From: Coptis chinensis
Lineage: Eukaryota; Streptophyta; Magnoliopsida; Ranunculales; Ranunculaceae
Reading direction: 5' to 3'
Assembly (NCBI GenBank): GCA_015680905.1
Contig: CM027383.1
Span: 93,756,001 to 93,820,000 of the forward strand
Length of the DNA: 64,000 bases
The translations under genes were made by a program, and so were the position numbers. Below, piece after piece: positions 11,737-25,100 of this stretch (positions within the stretch are counted from its first letter, which is position 1; each line of letters opens with the position of its first letter). The notes under the pieces are model-generated. The model did no database searches and had not been told where the DNA came from. It was given only the letters and a program-made list of their open reading frames with translations.

Positions 11737-14700
11737 TCATCTGCAGTCATGGCCTCCATCCCCGTCATAATCATCATCACCACTAACCTCTTCTTCATAT
11801 AACAAGTCTTCATTTCCGAATTCGGATCTGAGATTATCATATGATTGATCATCGGAACTTCCAATCTCAGATTCTTCACAGGATGTTCTGCTCTTGTCTC
11901 CGTCATCTTCATCTTCAGAAGTTTCCTCATCAGGATATTCATTCAGTGGATTATCTTCAGCTGAATTCCATAGCAGATCAAAAGTATAAAGTATTAGTAC
12001 AGGATCTTGAATTTTTACATGAGATAATAAACATAGTTGATTATTAATACCATTTGAATCGTCACTTTCATAATCAGATTGCATTGGTCCATCATAGAAA
12101 TCATCATCCTCATTTACTTGCACTCTGGATCAGAATAACCGGTATTAACAACAATCCATAACCAATTAGAGAAACGGAAGAAAGCAATATTAAACTCTTA
12201 CAGCGGAAATGTGTTTAAAGAATTTTCATCGGTGGTGTTCAATTCATCCTGCACCGTATACAGGTCATAAACATAGTCATCGGCAGATCCTGCAGCCATT
12301 GACATCCACGAAAAACTTCCCTAAAGTGAACTAAATCCCAAGATCATCTTATAGATCAAAAACAGCACAATAAGTATAAATATCAAGATGCTTGGATGCT
12401 TATAAGACACGACAGACATGTCTTGGCAGTTTATGGCCTACTAAACTAAAACTACCAATACAATGCCAATATAACTACATAAGACACCTGCAAAGTCCTC
12501 CCTCACTAAACCTTGATCAGACGAAAAATTATCTTTTGTAACGAGCAAGCAAAATTGCAATCTTTCAAGTCTCTATTGAGGATTTTTTTTCTTAACCAAT
12601 ATGTCTGTAATTTACTTTTGTTTTTTCTTCTTTATAAAATAAAACTCAGAAACCTAAGATGTACACGGCCTAAAACATGCCTAGGTACACCATGCTTAGG
12701 TCATTTATCATTTTCTATCCTACCCAAGGAGGGAGCCAAAGTAAGTGCCTTTCCATACTAGCCAAAAACACCAACTATGGAGGACACAAAGACATTCAAT
12801 GAAGATATCATAAACGCCTGATAACTCCTATCTGTTCCACTATGACATGATAAATAACTTAATCCTAGTTGACAGTTAATCTGATGGAAGAACAACATTG
12901 CCATTACATATATAAACTATATTAGAAGCAGTTCAGTATCACTGTCTAAGAAAACGAAGAAAAAAAATGTGTATAAAGATAGACACACTCCTACAATAAT
13001 TCAAATGATAGAGTGAGGACCTTGATTAGACAAGTAAGACTGCATATCAGACTGAATCTCTTCAGCAACGCTTGGAAGAAACTCTCTTATTAGAGGCAAA
13101 TAATTACAGAGAATTGTGCTCTCCTCCATAGATATATCTCTGCATCATCAATAGTGGACAAATCATAAATGAACACTGTGAAGCTGGAAAGAAGAAAAAA
13201 GAAAGAAAAGGAAAGAGAAAGAAGATAAGAAAAATAATTCCCATACTTTGGTTTTCCCATCTGGTGGGATTTTTCTTCTTCACCATCAACACGAACAACA
13301 TCATAAAGATGACAAATTTCACGTAAACCATCATCAATGGTCTCTTTGCTTCCCTTTCGGCTGCTCCATATTTGTTCAAATCGAGCACTATTTGCCAGAA
13401 ACTACCAAGAAACAAGTGGAACTGTTCAAGTCTCAGGAAATTGTAATATGCAGGTCTGAAAAAAGACCCTAACCCAGGAAATCTGTTACAATTGATTCTT
13501 ATTTAGTTATCTATATGTATTACAGTTTAGAGACAATAAGTCTGTCTCCAAATGATCCACAGACTGCAGAGTGAGGAACACGAAGCATAAATGACCAAAC
13601 AACACTTGTACAAATAGTCCAATATACACACCATGATACTTGCACTCAGGCATTTACCTGCCACTAATGCACCCATAAACTTTGTGCATCCTAAAAGATT
13701 AAAACTAATTGTAAACATATATCATATTGCTCATCAAAAAATGTGTTTGACGGTCCAACAATACAAACATTGTGATTGTAAGGAGCATAAAGGAAAATGA
13801 GTAGCTTAATGCAGTACCAATCCCAGGCTCCCAGCTCATGGGTTAAGGGGAAAAGTAAAGCAAAGAGAACTGTGACCCTCTAAGATTAACATTGCCAAAA
13901 TCTCATGCCTGTGAACAGTGTCTAGGAACACTTTACTCCAAAAGCCCAAGCTGATGGAGGCACAATAACGTATGCCAAACATGAAATTGATCTTACAAAA
14001 GGCAAATTAGTGAAGTAAACACCAGAATACCCCAGGGGGGTAACACAGACTGCACAACACTCCCTTTCAAAGCTCGCGTTGGATTAGAGAGTGGAGACTC
14101 TTACCCGCAACCCTTGGGATCTATCACTACAATAACAAGTTCCATCTGACCAGGATGTCCAAGGACAATGTTTCCCAATGAAAGATTTTAATATAAAATT
14201 AGACTTACACCCTTCAAATAAAATTTTACAATAATGTACGTACCTCGTGCTTTTCTCTGGATTTTGACAGAAGCCGATCTTGTTTCTGCAGGAATCAAGA
14301 CAGAATATATACAAGTGTTATTGCAAGAAAGCTAAGCACATTTTGATTGGCGGCTTAAAGACACCAAATCAAAATAAGCATTACTTTGGGGCTAAAAGAA
14401 AAATTCGTACTACCAGATTGCCTCCTAATAAACATCACAAACTTGAGCTAAGAGAAAAAGTTGTAATACTCTGTACAGTCTGTATTCCCATAACAGAAAT
14501 AAACCAATAAACTGTGCCAACTGTCAAATTCAGATCATTAAGCCATAATGCAACATGATAGCATGATTTAACAAGAATGGAAACACTTAAACGATGTTTT
14601 CTAGATGAATAAAGAGGTAAATAATTAGAAATCTGCAAACTAAATTAGTACACAGCTGACAAAATATATTCATGCAAAGGTTATAAAATAATTTAGCCAC

Positions 14701-15403
14701 TGTATAGCTTTGTCTCATCAGCCTCCAAAACCAATTAAGAAACAAAAGAGTGTGAGAAATTCAAACACTCGATGACTTAAATAAAGACTGGACTTACATT
14801 CCCTTCTTTAAATATGCGTTTTCGTTCCACGACCTTTGTTCTGACTTCAGATGAATCAGAGGAACCAGGCTGCAGAAAAAACAGACAATTATTTATAATA
14901 TTTGCAGTTCCGTGTTCCACAGAAATGAAAACTTGAAAAATCCTTTACTAGAAAAGAACTTATTGCTGACCACAAAAGATTGCACTATATTAACGGTGGC
15001 ATCTGAGCTGCTCACTGTCTCTAAATGCTGGACAAAAACCTTTTTGTTCTTCAGTTCCTCTAAACCCAAAAAAAAAAAACACACATTTCATAACTCACAC
15101 TCCGTTATGAAAAACGCAAAAAAAAAAAAAAAAAAATGCTTCTTCATTACCTTTTCCAGATGAACCATTAAGTGAAAGTTTTCCAAAATCCAACAGAGGT
15201 CGCTTCAAAGGTCTTTCATTGATTTCCAACCCTGTGTAAAATCGATGCTCAGTAAAAAAAAACTATACAAGGCCAATAAAGTAATGAAGAAGGGTAGACT
15301 CACAAAATGCTTCAAGCGGAGATTGAAAAGCCTTCCTTTTGACCCTAACAACCACCGGCTTCACCTCATTTGATGAATACGAACTCTCACCAGTATCCGC
15401 CAT
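11737..15403 (-). CDS. RDM4: RDM4/DMS4, IWR1-like RNA polymerase-associated protein
   Basis: Ten exons on the - strand, in order: 15304-15403, 15151-15231, 14974-15059, 14798-14869, 14244-14285, 13247-13401, 13021-13139, 12202-12289, 12051-12124 and 11737-11960. Phases join exactly to 346 aa (exon 3 could end 3 nt later). Recognised segments are KPVVVRVKRK at the N-terminus, WLEINERPLKRP across exons 1-2, KNKKVFVQHLETV, ARFEQIWSSRKG, and LPLIREFLPSVAEEI. The Iwr1 domain covers about residues 219-285 (DDYVYDLYTV, DDDFYDGP), before an acidic tail ending GGHDCR. In Arabidopsis RDM4/DMS4 associates with Pol II and Pol V, supports RNA-directed DNA methylation and affects development and cold response. 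The yeast relative Iwr1 guides Pol II nuclear import. The coding sequence looks intact. The exon 7 donor (G|GTCCTC) is weak. Family assignment is very secure; exact junctions are by eye. Confidence 0.93.
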
Positions 15404-15446
15404 AAAACTTTTCCTTCACCAGAATCTTCAGATAGATAATAATTCT

Positions 15447-15991
15447 GGGGTTTAAGAGGGGTTTTATTTTAGGGATAACGAGTAAGAATAGGGACCAAAC
15501 GGTCAAAACTGAAAAGCTCAGAGCGCATGCTGTCGCCTGGTAAGACGCAAGTGCGAAGAGACCCAACTCTCGCTTTAGCGCAATTCTTCACTGCTTGAGT
15601 TATTCTTTCTACGGGACAAACTTATAGTGATAAACGTATTTGGTAGTTAGCGATATGGGACTATGTTTGTATTCCAGCTTTTTATGTATATGGAATATGG
15701 GGGCAATCTTGCACATAATTCATGTATTGTAGGAATGTATGATATCGAATTTTGTAACTATGTTGTATTCGGAGTGGATGCAATAAGTAGAGTGTAGTGA
15801 GATGTCTGATTGGAGTAAGAGATGTTCGATGGGAATGGAGTTACCCCATAGACTTGACTCTGGACTATGCTCCTAATTAGGATCAACTCCTGCTTGAGGT
15901 CACTATAACCTTTGGTAGTGTGCTAGGAACTGCAGGAACAAATATGATACTGGTATATATAAGTCCTTGTATTAACAACAATGTATCAAAT
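15447..15991. repeat. Duplicated block A: RDM4 5'UTR/promoter region
   Basis: This starts in the RDM4 leader (GGTTTAAGAGGGG) and runs upstream of the gene. The same order of motifs recurs at 20827-21501 in the same orientation, for example GAGACCCAACTCTCGCTT, CAATTCTTCAC, TAGTTAGCGATATGGGACTA, ACTATGTTGTATTCGGAGT and TTAACAACAATG. The block ends before any coding sequence. It presumably contains the RDM4 promoter, as it lies immediately 5' of the start codon. Confidence 0.85.
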
Positions 15992-16377
15992 CCTACCTAC
16001 ATTAATATCCATTCTCCCAAGATGCTCATAGTGAGCCACATCAGCAAAATTTTCAAAAAAGTTTTCACTTAACAAATAATTAGTTGGTTGATTACCAAGT
16101 TAACCTTATTATTGGTGTGTATAGTAATTTATAAAAAAACATTTTGGTCTTTTCAATTGTGTCTAAAATGAAAAAGTAAACACACGCATGATTTTCCTAT
16201 TCGCCGTTAAAAAGTTGAAAGTTTCATCTAACTCTATCGTTTCTTTTCAATACAACCTTTAAACCCCTGCAACGTTTTTTACATCGATCAATGATAAGTG
16301 ACTATCTCATCCCCATGACGCAGTCAGTGAGAATTATTTATTGGGGTCTTGGGGACCATATACACAACCAAACACAG

Positions 16378-16508
16378 GAAAAAGGCTCAAGATCTAAATC
16401 AAATTAAGGTATGTGATGAAAAAAAGGCTCAAGATCTAAATCAAATTAAGGTATGTGATGAAAAAAGGCTCAAGATCTAAATCGAATTAAGGTATGTGAT
16501 GAAAAAAG
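16378..16508 (+). repeat. Three-copy ~40-bp minisatellite
   Basis: Three consecutive copies of a unit beginning AAAAAGGCTCAAGATCTAAA and ending GGTATGTGATG, followed by the start of a fourth. The copies are almost identical, with one substitution and a variable A-run, so the expansion is recent. Confidence 0.9.
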
Positions 16509-19500
16509 GCAAGGTCAATATTTGTTATTTGAATTATTGTGTTCTCATTTTTTTTTTTTTTTTATTTCTTTTCTCTTGGTTAGTTATTTATGATTTTTAG
16601 TTATTTATTTTTTGTATCTATTTCAAAAACATGCATGTTATTGTGAGGTTCTTCTTTGTTTTGTTTCTAGTAATGATCTGACTATGTTTTGGTGTCCTTT
16701 TTCTATTTGAAGAAACGCTTATTGAGATGTATTGAATTTGGGCTAGAAAGAGCATACTTCTTGACCTTTTTTTTTTTTGTCATTTAATTGTTTTTTAAAT
16801 TGATGATGAAGTATGTTTAAATTCTCCTTTTGTTTCTAATATATTTTTTCTAAAAACGTTTGTCTGTGTTATCATTTTTAATTTTTGATGGAGAAATTGG
16901 GACACTGGAGGAAATTCAAGACATGAGGTGGAAGTTCAGTGGGCAATGCTACCGAGCAATGGTGCTCTCAAAGTGCTAAACATATGCATATTAAGGTGTT
17001 TATAACAATATTATAATTAAGAGATGGAATAGGAGACAACAGAGTGGATGACAAAATTTCTTAGGATTTAACTTTTCAAGCTCTTCCGAACAGACAATGA
17101 TACATACCATAGATTGTTGCAAAGGTACGTGTTTAGAAAGGGAGTTGCTATAGTAACTATTTTGTCATTAGTGAAAAATTTGGCATCGGGTGAGCTATTA
17201 TATAGGGATATAGCTAATCTGAATAAGCATTAGCTATAAGCATGACTTATTGTGGGTATTTATTTGCACCTGCCTTGAGATATCCCTGGATCATTTCTCC
17301 GCGACAACAGTGCAAGCATTGGGTAGTAAGATAAGGAGATACACCCTGCATCATGAAAACCAAATGGCTAAAAAATATGGGATCACTAATTATCATGTAC
17401 TTACCTCTTCTAACTTTTGGTATTCACCTGTTTAATATCAATAAATTTTAGCCTTGGGGCACTTTATTACAGTTTAGGCTATGCATGCTCCTAGGCATTT
17501 CTATGCCATAAAACATCTTGCATTCATTACTTTTCACTTCTTCTAATACAATTGCTGCTACTATGCAACTCTAGAAGCAAATTTAAAGAGTTGGAAAGGG
17601 AATTTTATGCAAGCTTCATATATGTTATGCCATCTCTGATTTTTTATTTTATTTTTTATTTTTATTTTTTTTTATTAACAGTGGTATATCCAAGAAATAA
17701 AGTTTGGAAGCAGTGATTGTATGGCATGCAGCTTGAGAGGTAACTATCAATATTTCATCCAATATTAAATCATTTTATTTTCTGATTTTTATAAATTTAT
17801 TTCTTAACCTCTTCCAAATGAAATTTTGATTTTCTAATAAGAAGTGAACCTTGGCTACAGTACAAGTGTAGTTTTCTACCGAATTTTCATCAATAGTTTT
17901 ATGTTGCACACCATCAGGTTTTGCTCAAGGATGGGAGGGAAACGTGTCTGCAAGTGTGAGACCTTATTTACCCATTTTGACATTGTACATTCTATTTCCT
18001 TAAATCACAAATTGAGTAGTTATTATAAGCTTCCCGCCTACCTAATTTATGTCTTCCACGATTTAAATATCGATAGTGTTCTTTGTTGAAGCTCTATTTG
18101 AGACCGCCATGGTTCTATATTTCAAAACTGTAGAAATGGTTCTTTGATGGGTATTTCCGTAGCTTAGACTCTACATTAATCATTTAAACCAAAGAGTAAA
18201 TTGAATTTTCTATCACACTTATCATAGTTGATGTTAATTGCTATTGTTTGAAATGCTTCCATACCTTTGTTGGTTATTGTCATGAAAATGTTATGTATCT
18301 TGGAATGTTTCTCACGCATTATAAACTTATGGAATGGTAGGAAGAATCTTAGTTTTACTTTTTATTTAAATAAAATTACATTAGACCTCAAAATCTTAGA
18401 CTGGAATATGTATGGAATTCTATTTTCATTTGTTAATGTAACTTCTATTTCTCATCAAAATAGTATTATATTATCTGACTTCAATTTACTATGTAAGATG
18501 TTTGCAAGTGATCAGTAACGGGCAGTTGAATGCTTAGCATTTTCTGAAGCTCTTAGACATTGCGATAGCTTTTGGTTGCCCCTCCTAATAATTAATAATA
18601 TAGATTTTTGCTTTCTATGAAAGTTTGATTTTTTTCCCCCCTATTCTTTAGTCATATTAGTGGCTATTTTTTTTATGTGATTAGATGGTTTTAATTGTGA
18701 GTTTGACTATTTGAGAAGTTGTCTCATAGAATAGTTCCATTAGTTTTGACTAGGCACTTTGTTACCTATGTTAGGGATGTCGGTCAATATATATAACAGT
18801 GACAAATGTGATAATCTGTTTACTCTTGCATTTAAAATTTAAAATATTGTTTTCATCAATAATTTCAGCAACTATAGAAACTTAAAGAGTTGAAGAACCA
18901 AAGACACTCGCTTTGAGGCTCTAGAAAAGTTGTACGGTGATTTGAAACAAGACCATTACAAGCCAACAACAAGCAAAGTGAGTCCAACGTACCCTGCTTA
19001 ACAAAATATTATGGTTGTGATCTATATGATATATGTACTTAGAACTACCACTAAATATATTTATTTGGATTTGGCAATATATTAGATATTCCATTCAAGG
19101 TTTAGGCTAGACATATTGGTAACAACATAATTTGGCACAGATACAAAACCGACATGTACACAATATGCATGTTTGTTATATATATATAAGCACATAGCTT
19201 AGATTTTTTGTATAGACTTTTGAATTGGTGTGGTATATTGACCTTCTTTTGGCATTGTAGGACGAGTGGTAGAACAAACTCTAGGGATGCAAAGATCAAT
19301 GGTTAATCACATGGCCACTTTCAAGGTGCACAATAGATATGTTCATGGTGCACAACGAATTGCAACTATTTATGGTCGTACAAGTACCAAACAATGAAGG
19401 ATCACCGCAGAAAATAATTATATTATGTGGTATACCATAGAGAGTGATTAGACTATGCAGATAGTTTTTTTGTATGAAAAAGCAAAAAAAAAAATGTACA

Positions 19501-20826
19501 CTTGAATGAGTTTTTGGAGTATGTGAGAGTTTAGGACTACTAATGAGATCATTTAGTTATGTAAATGTATTGCTCTCTATGTGAAATGTGAAAGAGAAAT
19601 ATAAAGTTGAACGTGCGGAATTTTGTCGTATTTTTGTGTCTATTAATATTTTTGTGTATCTACTTATCTACTGGTATGTTCAATGGCAATGACAGTTTAT
19701 TTTTGTGTTTTCAATGATCATCTTCTCTTTACTTCTTCAAACTTTTTAGTATTCTTTTAACTTTATGTTCTTTTCAAGGCAAGTTAGAAGTTTTGCAACT
19801 ACTCTTCAACAGCAAATATCTCCTCTTTCACCAAGTTACAAGCATCACAACCCTTACATTATCTTTTGTTTCAAGGATGGGATTGCATCACACAATCACT
19901 AGGTGAGGTTCTTTGGCTAGCTATGAATAAATAATAGGAAAATAAAATACCATTGATTGATATAAAACCATGTTAAGTTCTTAGTGATGTCCACGTCTTA
20001 AAAGTTATAACTCATGTAATTTCCATTCACTGAGAAACTTTGAATACAATGGTTTGCTAACATTGTTAAATAACATGTGAGAACTTTCTTACTCTTAAAA
20101 TTGTTCTTTAATAACATTTATTTTTCTCTATTGTTATGTTAACAAGTTTGGAATTAATTTGAAAGGAATCGAACTTATAATAATCTTCAGTTAATTATAT
20201 TTATAACTTCATAATGTTGCTGTTTCGGCAAAAGCTAACGTTAGGAACTATATATATATATATATTAGCTTGTATATGCATATGCACCGGCTCTTTTGAA
20301 AACATGTAGATTTATTTTAGAAAATTGAGACTATCGTTTTAGTCGCTAACCCGTTTTAATTTTCTAACAAATTATTTTTAATTAAGTTTTAAAAATCCAT
20401 TTTTTCAATTGGGAGAGACATCCTGTTTTAATAGGAGAAGGATTCTCACTTTAATTAAAAGTGCTAGAATTTGTTTTAATAGGAGAGGAATTCTCATTGT
20501 AAAAAAGGATTTCCGTTTTCAAATAGGAGAGAAATTTATGTTTTAATAGGAGATGACGTGGAATTTTAATAGAGCTTGAAAAATACCCCTTGTGGGAGTT
20601 TTAATATTAAGATATAGATATTATACAAATGGGCTTAACCACATCAACCAAAATTAAAAGCCTAGAAATTAACAGGCCCGACCACAGGTCTGGCAGCATG
20701 GCTAGTAACTACAAGTAGTAGACTACGTACAATTGCAAGTAAGACGACAATCCTTTGATGTTAGATCTTAAAATGGGATTGCAAAAATTAAGACTAGCTA
20801 GGTACTTCCGCATAAAGACACTTCTA
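16509..20826. other. AT-rich noncoding stretch between the two promoter-block copies
   Basis: 4.3 kb of AT-rich sequence with T- and A-runs and a (TA)n run near 20250. A group of related ATAGGAGA-type words occurs at about 20430-20560. No reading frame gives a recognisable protein on either strand. No terminal repeats or target duplications were found that would define an inserted element, although flanking by duplicated blocks makes one possible. Confidence 0.5.
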
Positions 20827-21501
20827 GGTTTTAAGAGGGGTTTTCGAGAGGATGGGAAACTTTTAGAGGGGTTTTAAAATATGATGAGTAAGAATAAGGA
20901 TCAAACAGTTTAAAACCAAAATGCTCAGAAGCGCAAGCTGTCCGCCGTGTAAGACGAAAATGCAAAGAGACCCAACTCTCGCTTGAGCGCAATTCTTCAC
21001 GGCTTGAGCTACTTATTCCACGGGACATATTTATAGTTGAAATATGTTTAATAGTTAGCGATATGGGACTATATTTATTTCCGAATTCCGAACTTTTATG
21101 TAGTATAAGTCTATGAAGTGTGAGGGGTATATATAAGTTGCAAGAGGGTGACAATAAATGATTGGTGTGCAAGATTAGTCCACTTCCTAGTGAGCAATAA
21201 TTAATGTAATGTATGAAGTTATGATAGCGAATTTTGAAACTATGTTGTATTCGGAGTCGATGCAAGGTAGGTATCTGGTACGGGGGGGAGGGGTATATTT
21301 GCAATGCGAAAGTGGAACAACTCTCTTTGAGGGATGGCTATGTTCTGTAGGATATCTGTTTCACAAAGTAGACTGACTCTTGATAGGATCAAGTCATGCT
21401 TGAGGTCCATCATAACCTCTGGTAGCGTAACAAGGAACTGCGCGCAGCAGCAAACAAGATGCTGGCGTAAGTCGTCCTTGCATTAACAACAATGCATCAA
21501 A
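20827..21501. repeat. Duplicated block B: second copy of the RDM4 5' region
   Basis: A direct, diverged copy of 15447-15991 lying 4.8 kb further from the gene. It is longer because of inserted sequence around 21100-21190 and a repeated TTTTAGAGGGGTTTT motif at its start. No RDM4 exon accompanies it. A second smaller pair, ATTGCAAGTAA.ACGACAATC with TTGATGTTAGATC, flanks it at 20731-20769 and 21535-21572. Confidence 0.85.
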
Positions 21502-22099
21502 TAAGTGCAAGTAATTGACAAACTTGACAACCGTACCATTGCAAGTAAAACGACAATCCATTGATGTTAGATCTAGCACTTCGGTACTTCAATCAGCATA
21601 ACAACACTTTTGTGTCCCAATTGTGTGTGGAGAAACTTCTCTTAAAAGTACTATACCAGAAAAAAAATTCAAACGTTCTAACCTTCTCATACCCAAAAGC
21701 ACTATTATTACCAAATTCTAGCGACACTCCTGTAACGTTGATATAAGCATGTTTTCCTTCAGACCAATTATAACTTAAAATACACACACACAAATCAAAT
21801 TGAGTTGACCGCGTTTTTTTTAGTGTATTTGGGGGAGACTCTAATTTCAGTGGGGGGAAATAAATCTTAATTGGCTCATCTAGTAGGGGTAATACTCGTT
21901 AACCCAATAATAATAACTGAATATTCAAAAAAGTAAACTTTCGTGCCCAAAATATAGAAATTTACTTTACAATTTTGGAGATTATTCAATTAATTTTTGG
22001 ATACTAAAAATGAAAAGTGTGTTAATTATTTTCCTTTTGTTAGCTGATTCAAATAAAGAATATTATTGACACCAAATTATTAGTAGCTCAAATTCTCAT

Positions 22100-22107
22100 T
22101 ATAAAAA
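22100..22107 (+). promoter_or_regulatory. Candidate TATA box of the neprosin-domain gene
   Basis: TATAAAAA lies 61 bp before the ATG at 22168, a spacing that suits a plant core promoter with a short leader. The match is to the consensus only. No transcript evidence is available. Confidence 0.5.
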
Positions 22108-22167
22108 GGTTGGAATGCTCAATGCTATACTTGCTTATTGGAAAAGAAGAAGTACGTGTTTGAATCA

Positions 22168-25100
22168 ATGGCTTCCAGCAACTTGCTAATTGTATCGTTG
22201 TTAGTCCTAACCACTTATGTAGTAGGAGGGAAAGCATTGTCTAAAGAAGAAGATTTGGAGTTAGAAAAGCAACTCAACAGTCTCAACAAGCCACCTGTGA
22301 AAACCATCCAGGTATTCTTACAATTCAAACTTAATTATTTTCCACGTGCCATTAGAAAAAAAAAATGTCACAAAATAAGTAATGGTATTCCATGATTTTC
22401 TAGGAAGAAAATGGCGACTTATTTGACTGTATTGGCATTAACAAACAACCTGCATTTGATCACCCTTTGCTCAAGGATCACAAAATTCAGGTACGCTCTA
22501 TCCCCTATTCTAGTTTCTTTGTGATATATATACATAACTTGATCAAACTGTGCATGCATATTATCAAAATTTTACTGAAAAGTACGTGATACCGAAATAA
22601 CACTAATTAATCTTGCTATAGGACCTATGCATGCATTTTTATTTGTGTGATCTGGCCAGTTAGACATGGAACTAACCAACTGTTGAATTCTATGTTAGTG
22701 GTGATGCTAAGAGAGTTGTGCCATTGATATATTAAAGAAACCAAGAAAAATAACAGAGAAAACTAGAAATTGATTAGGGTTAGAGAGTTTTTGTATTTAA
22801 GATATTGTTCTCTACCCAGAATTACATACTTATACTAAAACTAAAACATGATAATATAAACTACTAGATATGGATGTCTACAGTTATAGAAACATGAGAC
22901 TTTCCATATTAGACATATTCTAATACTGATATATTCTAACACCAACAATGCGAGTTTGTTATGTAGATTGCCCCTCCATTCATGTGGAATAACAGCCTCA
23001 ATCCAACCATTATACATCCAATAAAATCATTATAGTATCAACAACTACTTTAACATTAAATGAGTCTTTTACTCTATTTTACTCTCGATTTAGATGCTAG
23101 TTAGTTATTGAGTTTAATTATCCAATGAATATGAAAACAAGTGAAAATTTTAATTATCCAAGGAATATGAAAAAAGTGACAAGTTTCTGTCCAAAAAGAC
23201 ATCCATTCATTCCTCTGCATGTCTAAATGCATTATATTAATTCCCCAGTTTTAAGTTACATTCTGTATTTTTAAAAAACTTCCTCGAATAATTACTTGAT
23301 TATTACTTGGTTGTGACTTAAGACTTTCCACAAGTGTATAAATCAAATAATCATCTATCTAATTGGGAATTCAAAAAGCATCCCATCCTGTACATTCATG
23401 GACATGTGAATTTCAGCTTTGTCAGTGGGGCATTGCATATTAATGATAAGATTGATTCTATATGTTGTACATTGTATTATATTAGTCACAAATCATCCAA
23501 GAACATATGATGAACTGATGATTAACATTTGATAGATTTCATATACTTCTGAAAATCTTTGTGAATGTAGCTGAGACCTAGTTGGTATCCGAAACCATTG
23601 GTTGATGTAACTACATCGACAAAACTACAATCGACTACAATGGTAAAAGGTACGACATTTTGGTGTCCAAAAGGAACGGTACCCATTCGAAGGACTCAAA
23701 AAGAAGATCTTATAAGAGCTAAGTCTTTCTTAGAGACATTTCCTGCGTTTCCTACTACTACTATTCAACCTAACACGCCCGGGACGCCACGTTCCTATGT
23801 AAGTTCACTAGATTTTCTTCCAAAAATATAATATTGGTCCTTTGCTGTTGTTAAAATGCAGTAAATTTGGTTAGAACTAATCAACTTCGTTTGGTGTTCA
23901 GCAAGCCGCTATCTTTACAAATTATACAACAAAAGGTTATTTTGGCGTCGGAGCATACATCAACATACACAATCCTAAAGTAGGACCTCAACAGTGGAGT
24001 TCAAGTCAAATATATATCGCAAGTGATTTTCAAACTACGTACGACTTCGACGCTTTAAGTGCTGGATGGGCTGTAAGCATTTTTACAAATTCCCTTTGAA
24101 TAATGTTTATCTTATATCTTGCCCATTTGGAAAATGGTAAATAATTTAAAAGATAGACCATTTTTCGATTTAATTATTAACAAAATATTGAATTATAAAA
24201 AACACAACATTTTCCTTTAGTATAAGATATAGAATAGTTCACTTTATATGCTTTGAAAATTTCAAGAATATAGATATAACTTACTAATTTGGAGACATGT
24301 TTGATCTGACTCAACAGGTATCTCCAGAGATTTTTGGAGATGACCAAACTCGATTATTTATATTTTCGAAAGTAAGTGCATGCTTTCATATTATGTTAGT
24401 CTCAGTAACTGCGTTATCATGCATGTACTATACATCATTTAGAATTTTAGTTCCTTAACACCTGCTTGAAGATCCTAAATGCAGTTTCTCTTATTTCACA
24501 GGCAAATCGAACTTTTTGCTACAATCTTCTTTGCAATGGTTTTGTACAAATTAACCATGAACTTCCCATTGGTCATCCTTTTTCAAATATTTCTGTATAT
24601 GATGGAGCTCAATTTGATCTTCCACTCTATATCGGGAAGGTAATATACTTTTACCATTAAATATCATTGTAAATAAATTGGGTAGAGGGGAAGTCAAGAT
24701 ATTTTTCAGAAGGGCCAAAATATACACGTATGTACATTAATCAAGAGGAAGTCTCAAAAGAAAGCTTATATACTAAACAAACAGAACAAAAGGTCATGAT
24801 TTTTGCAGGGATGACCTTGAGGCCACGGAGATCATTAGATAAAAAAATTAGTTATTTTGAAACATTCTATACTTCCCAAAACTATTTGAAGAATAGATGC
24901 ATGTAACACTAATTAAAGACTAAAAAGTCTTTAAAGTTTAATGCCCGAGACATAGATTTAGAGGTTAGAACTTGGATATTATTTGATTTATGGTAAAATG
25001 ATCTCTCTCTGTATATATATAGTCTAGATCGTCCTCACCAACAGTTTTACCTTAATCCCATGGCGGTTTTTTCAGTTCATACTTAATTATTATTGAGATC

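Noticed and set aside
16010..20826. A large LTR-type element with blocks A and B as its LTRs
   Set aside because: The blocks lack TG...CA ends, a primer binding site, polypurine tract and target duplications, and block A is the 5' region of a host gene.
20831..21304. 157-aa frame on the - strand
   Set aside because: It lies within the second copy of the RDM4 promoter block. It has no family resemblance, and the first copy does not keep the frame.
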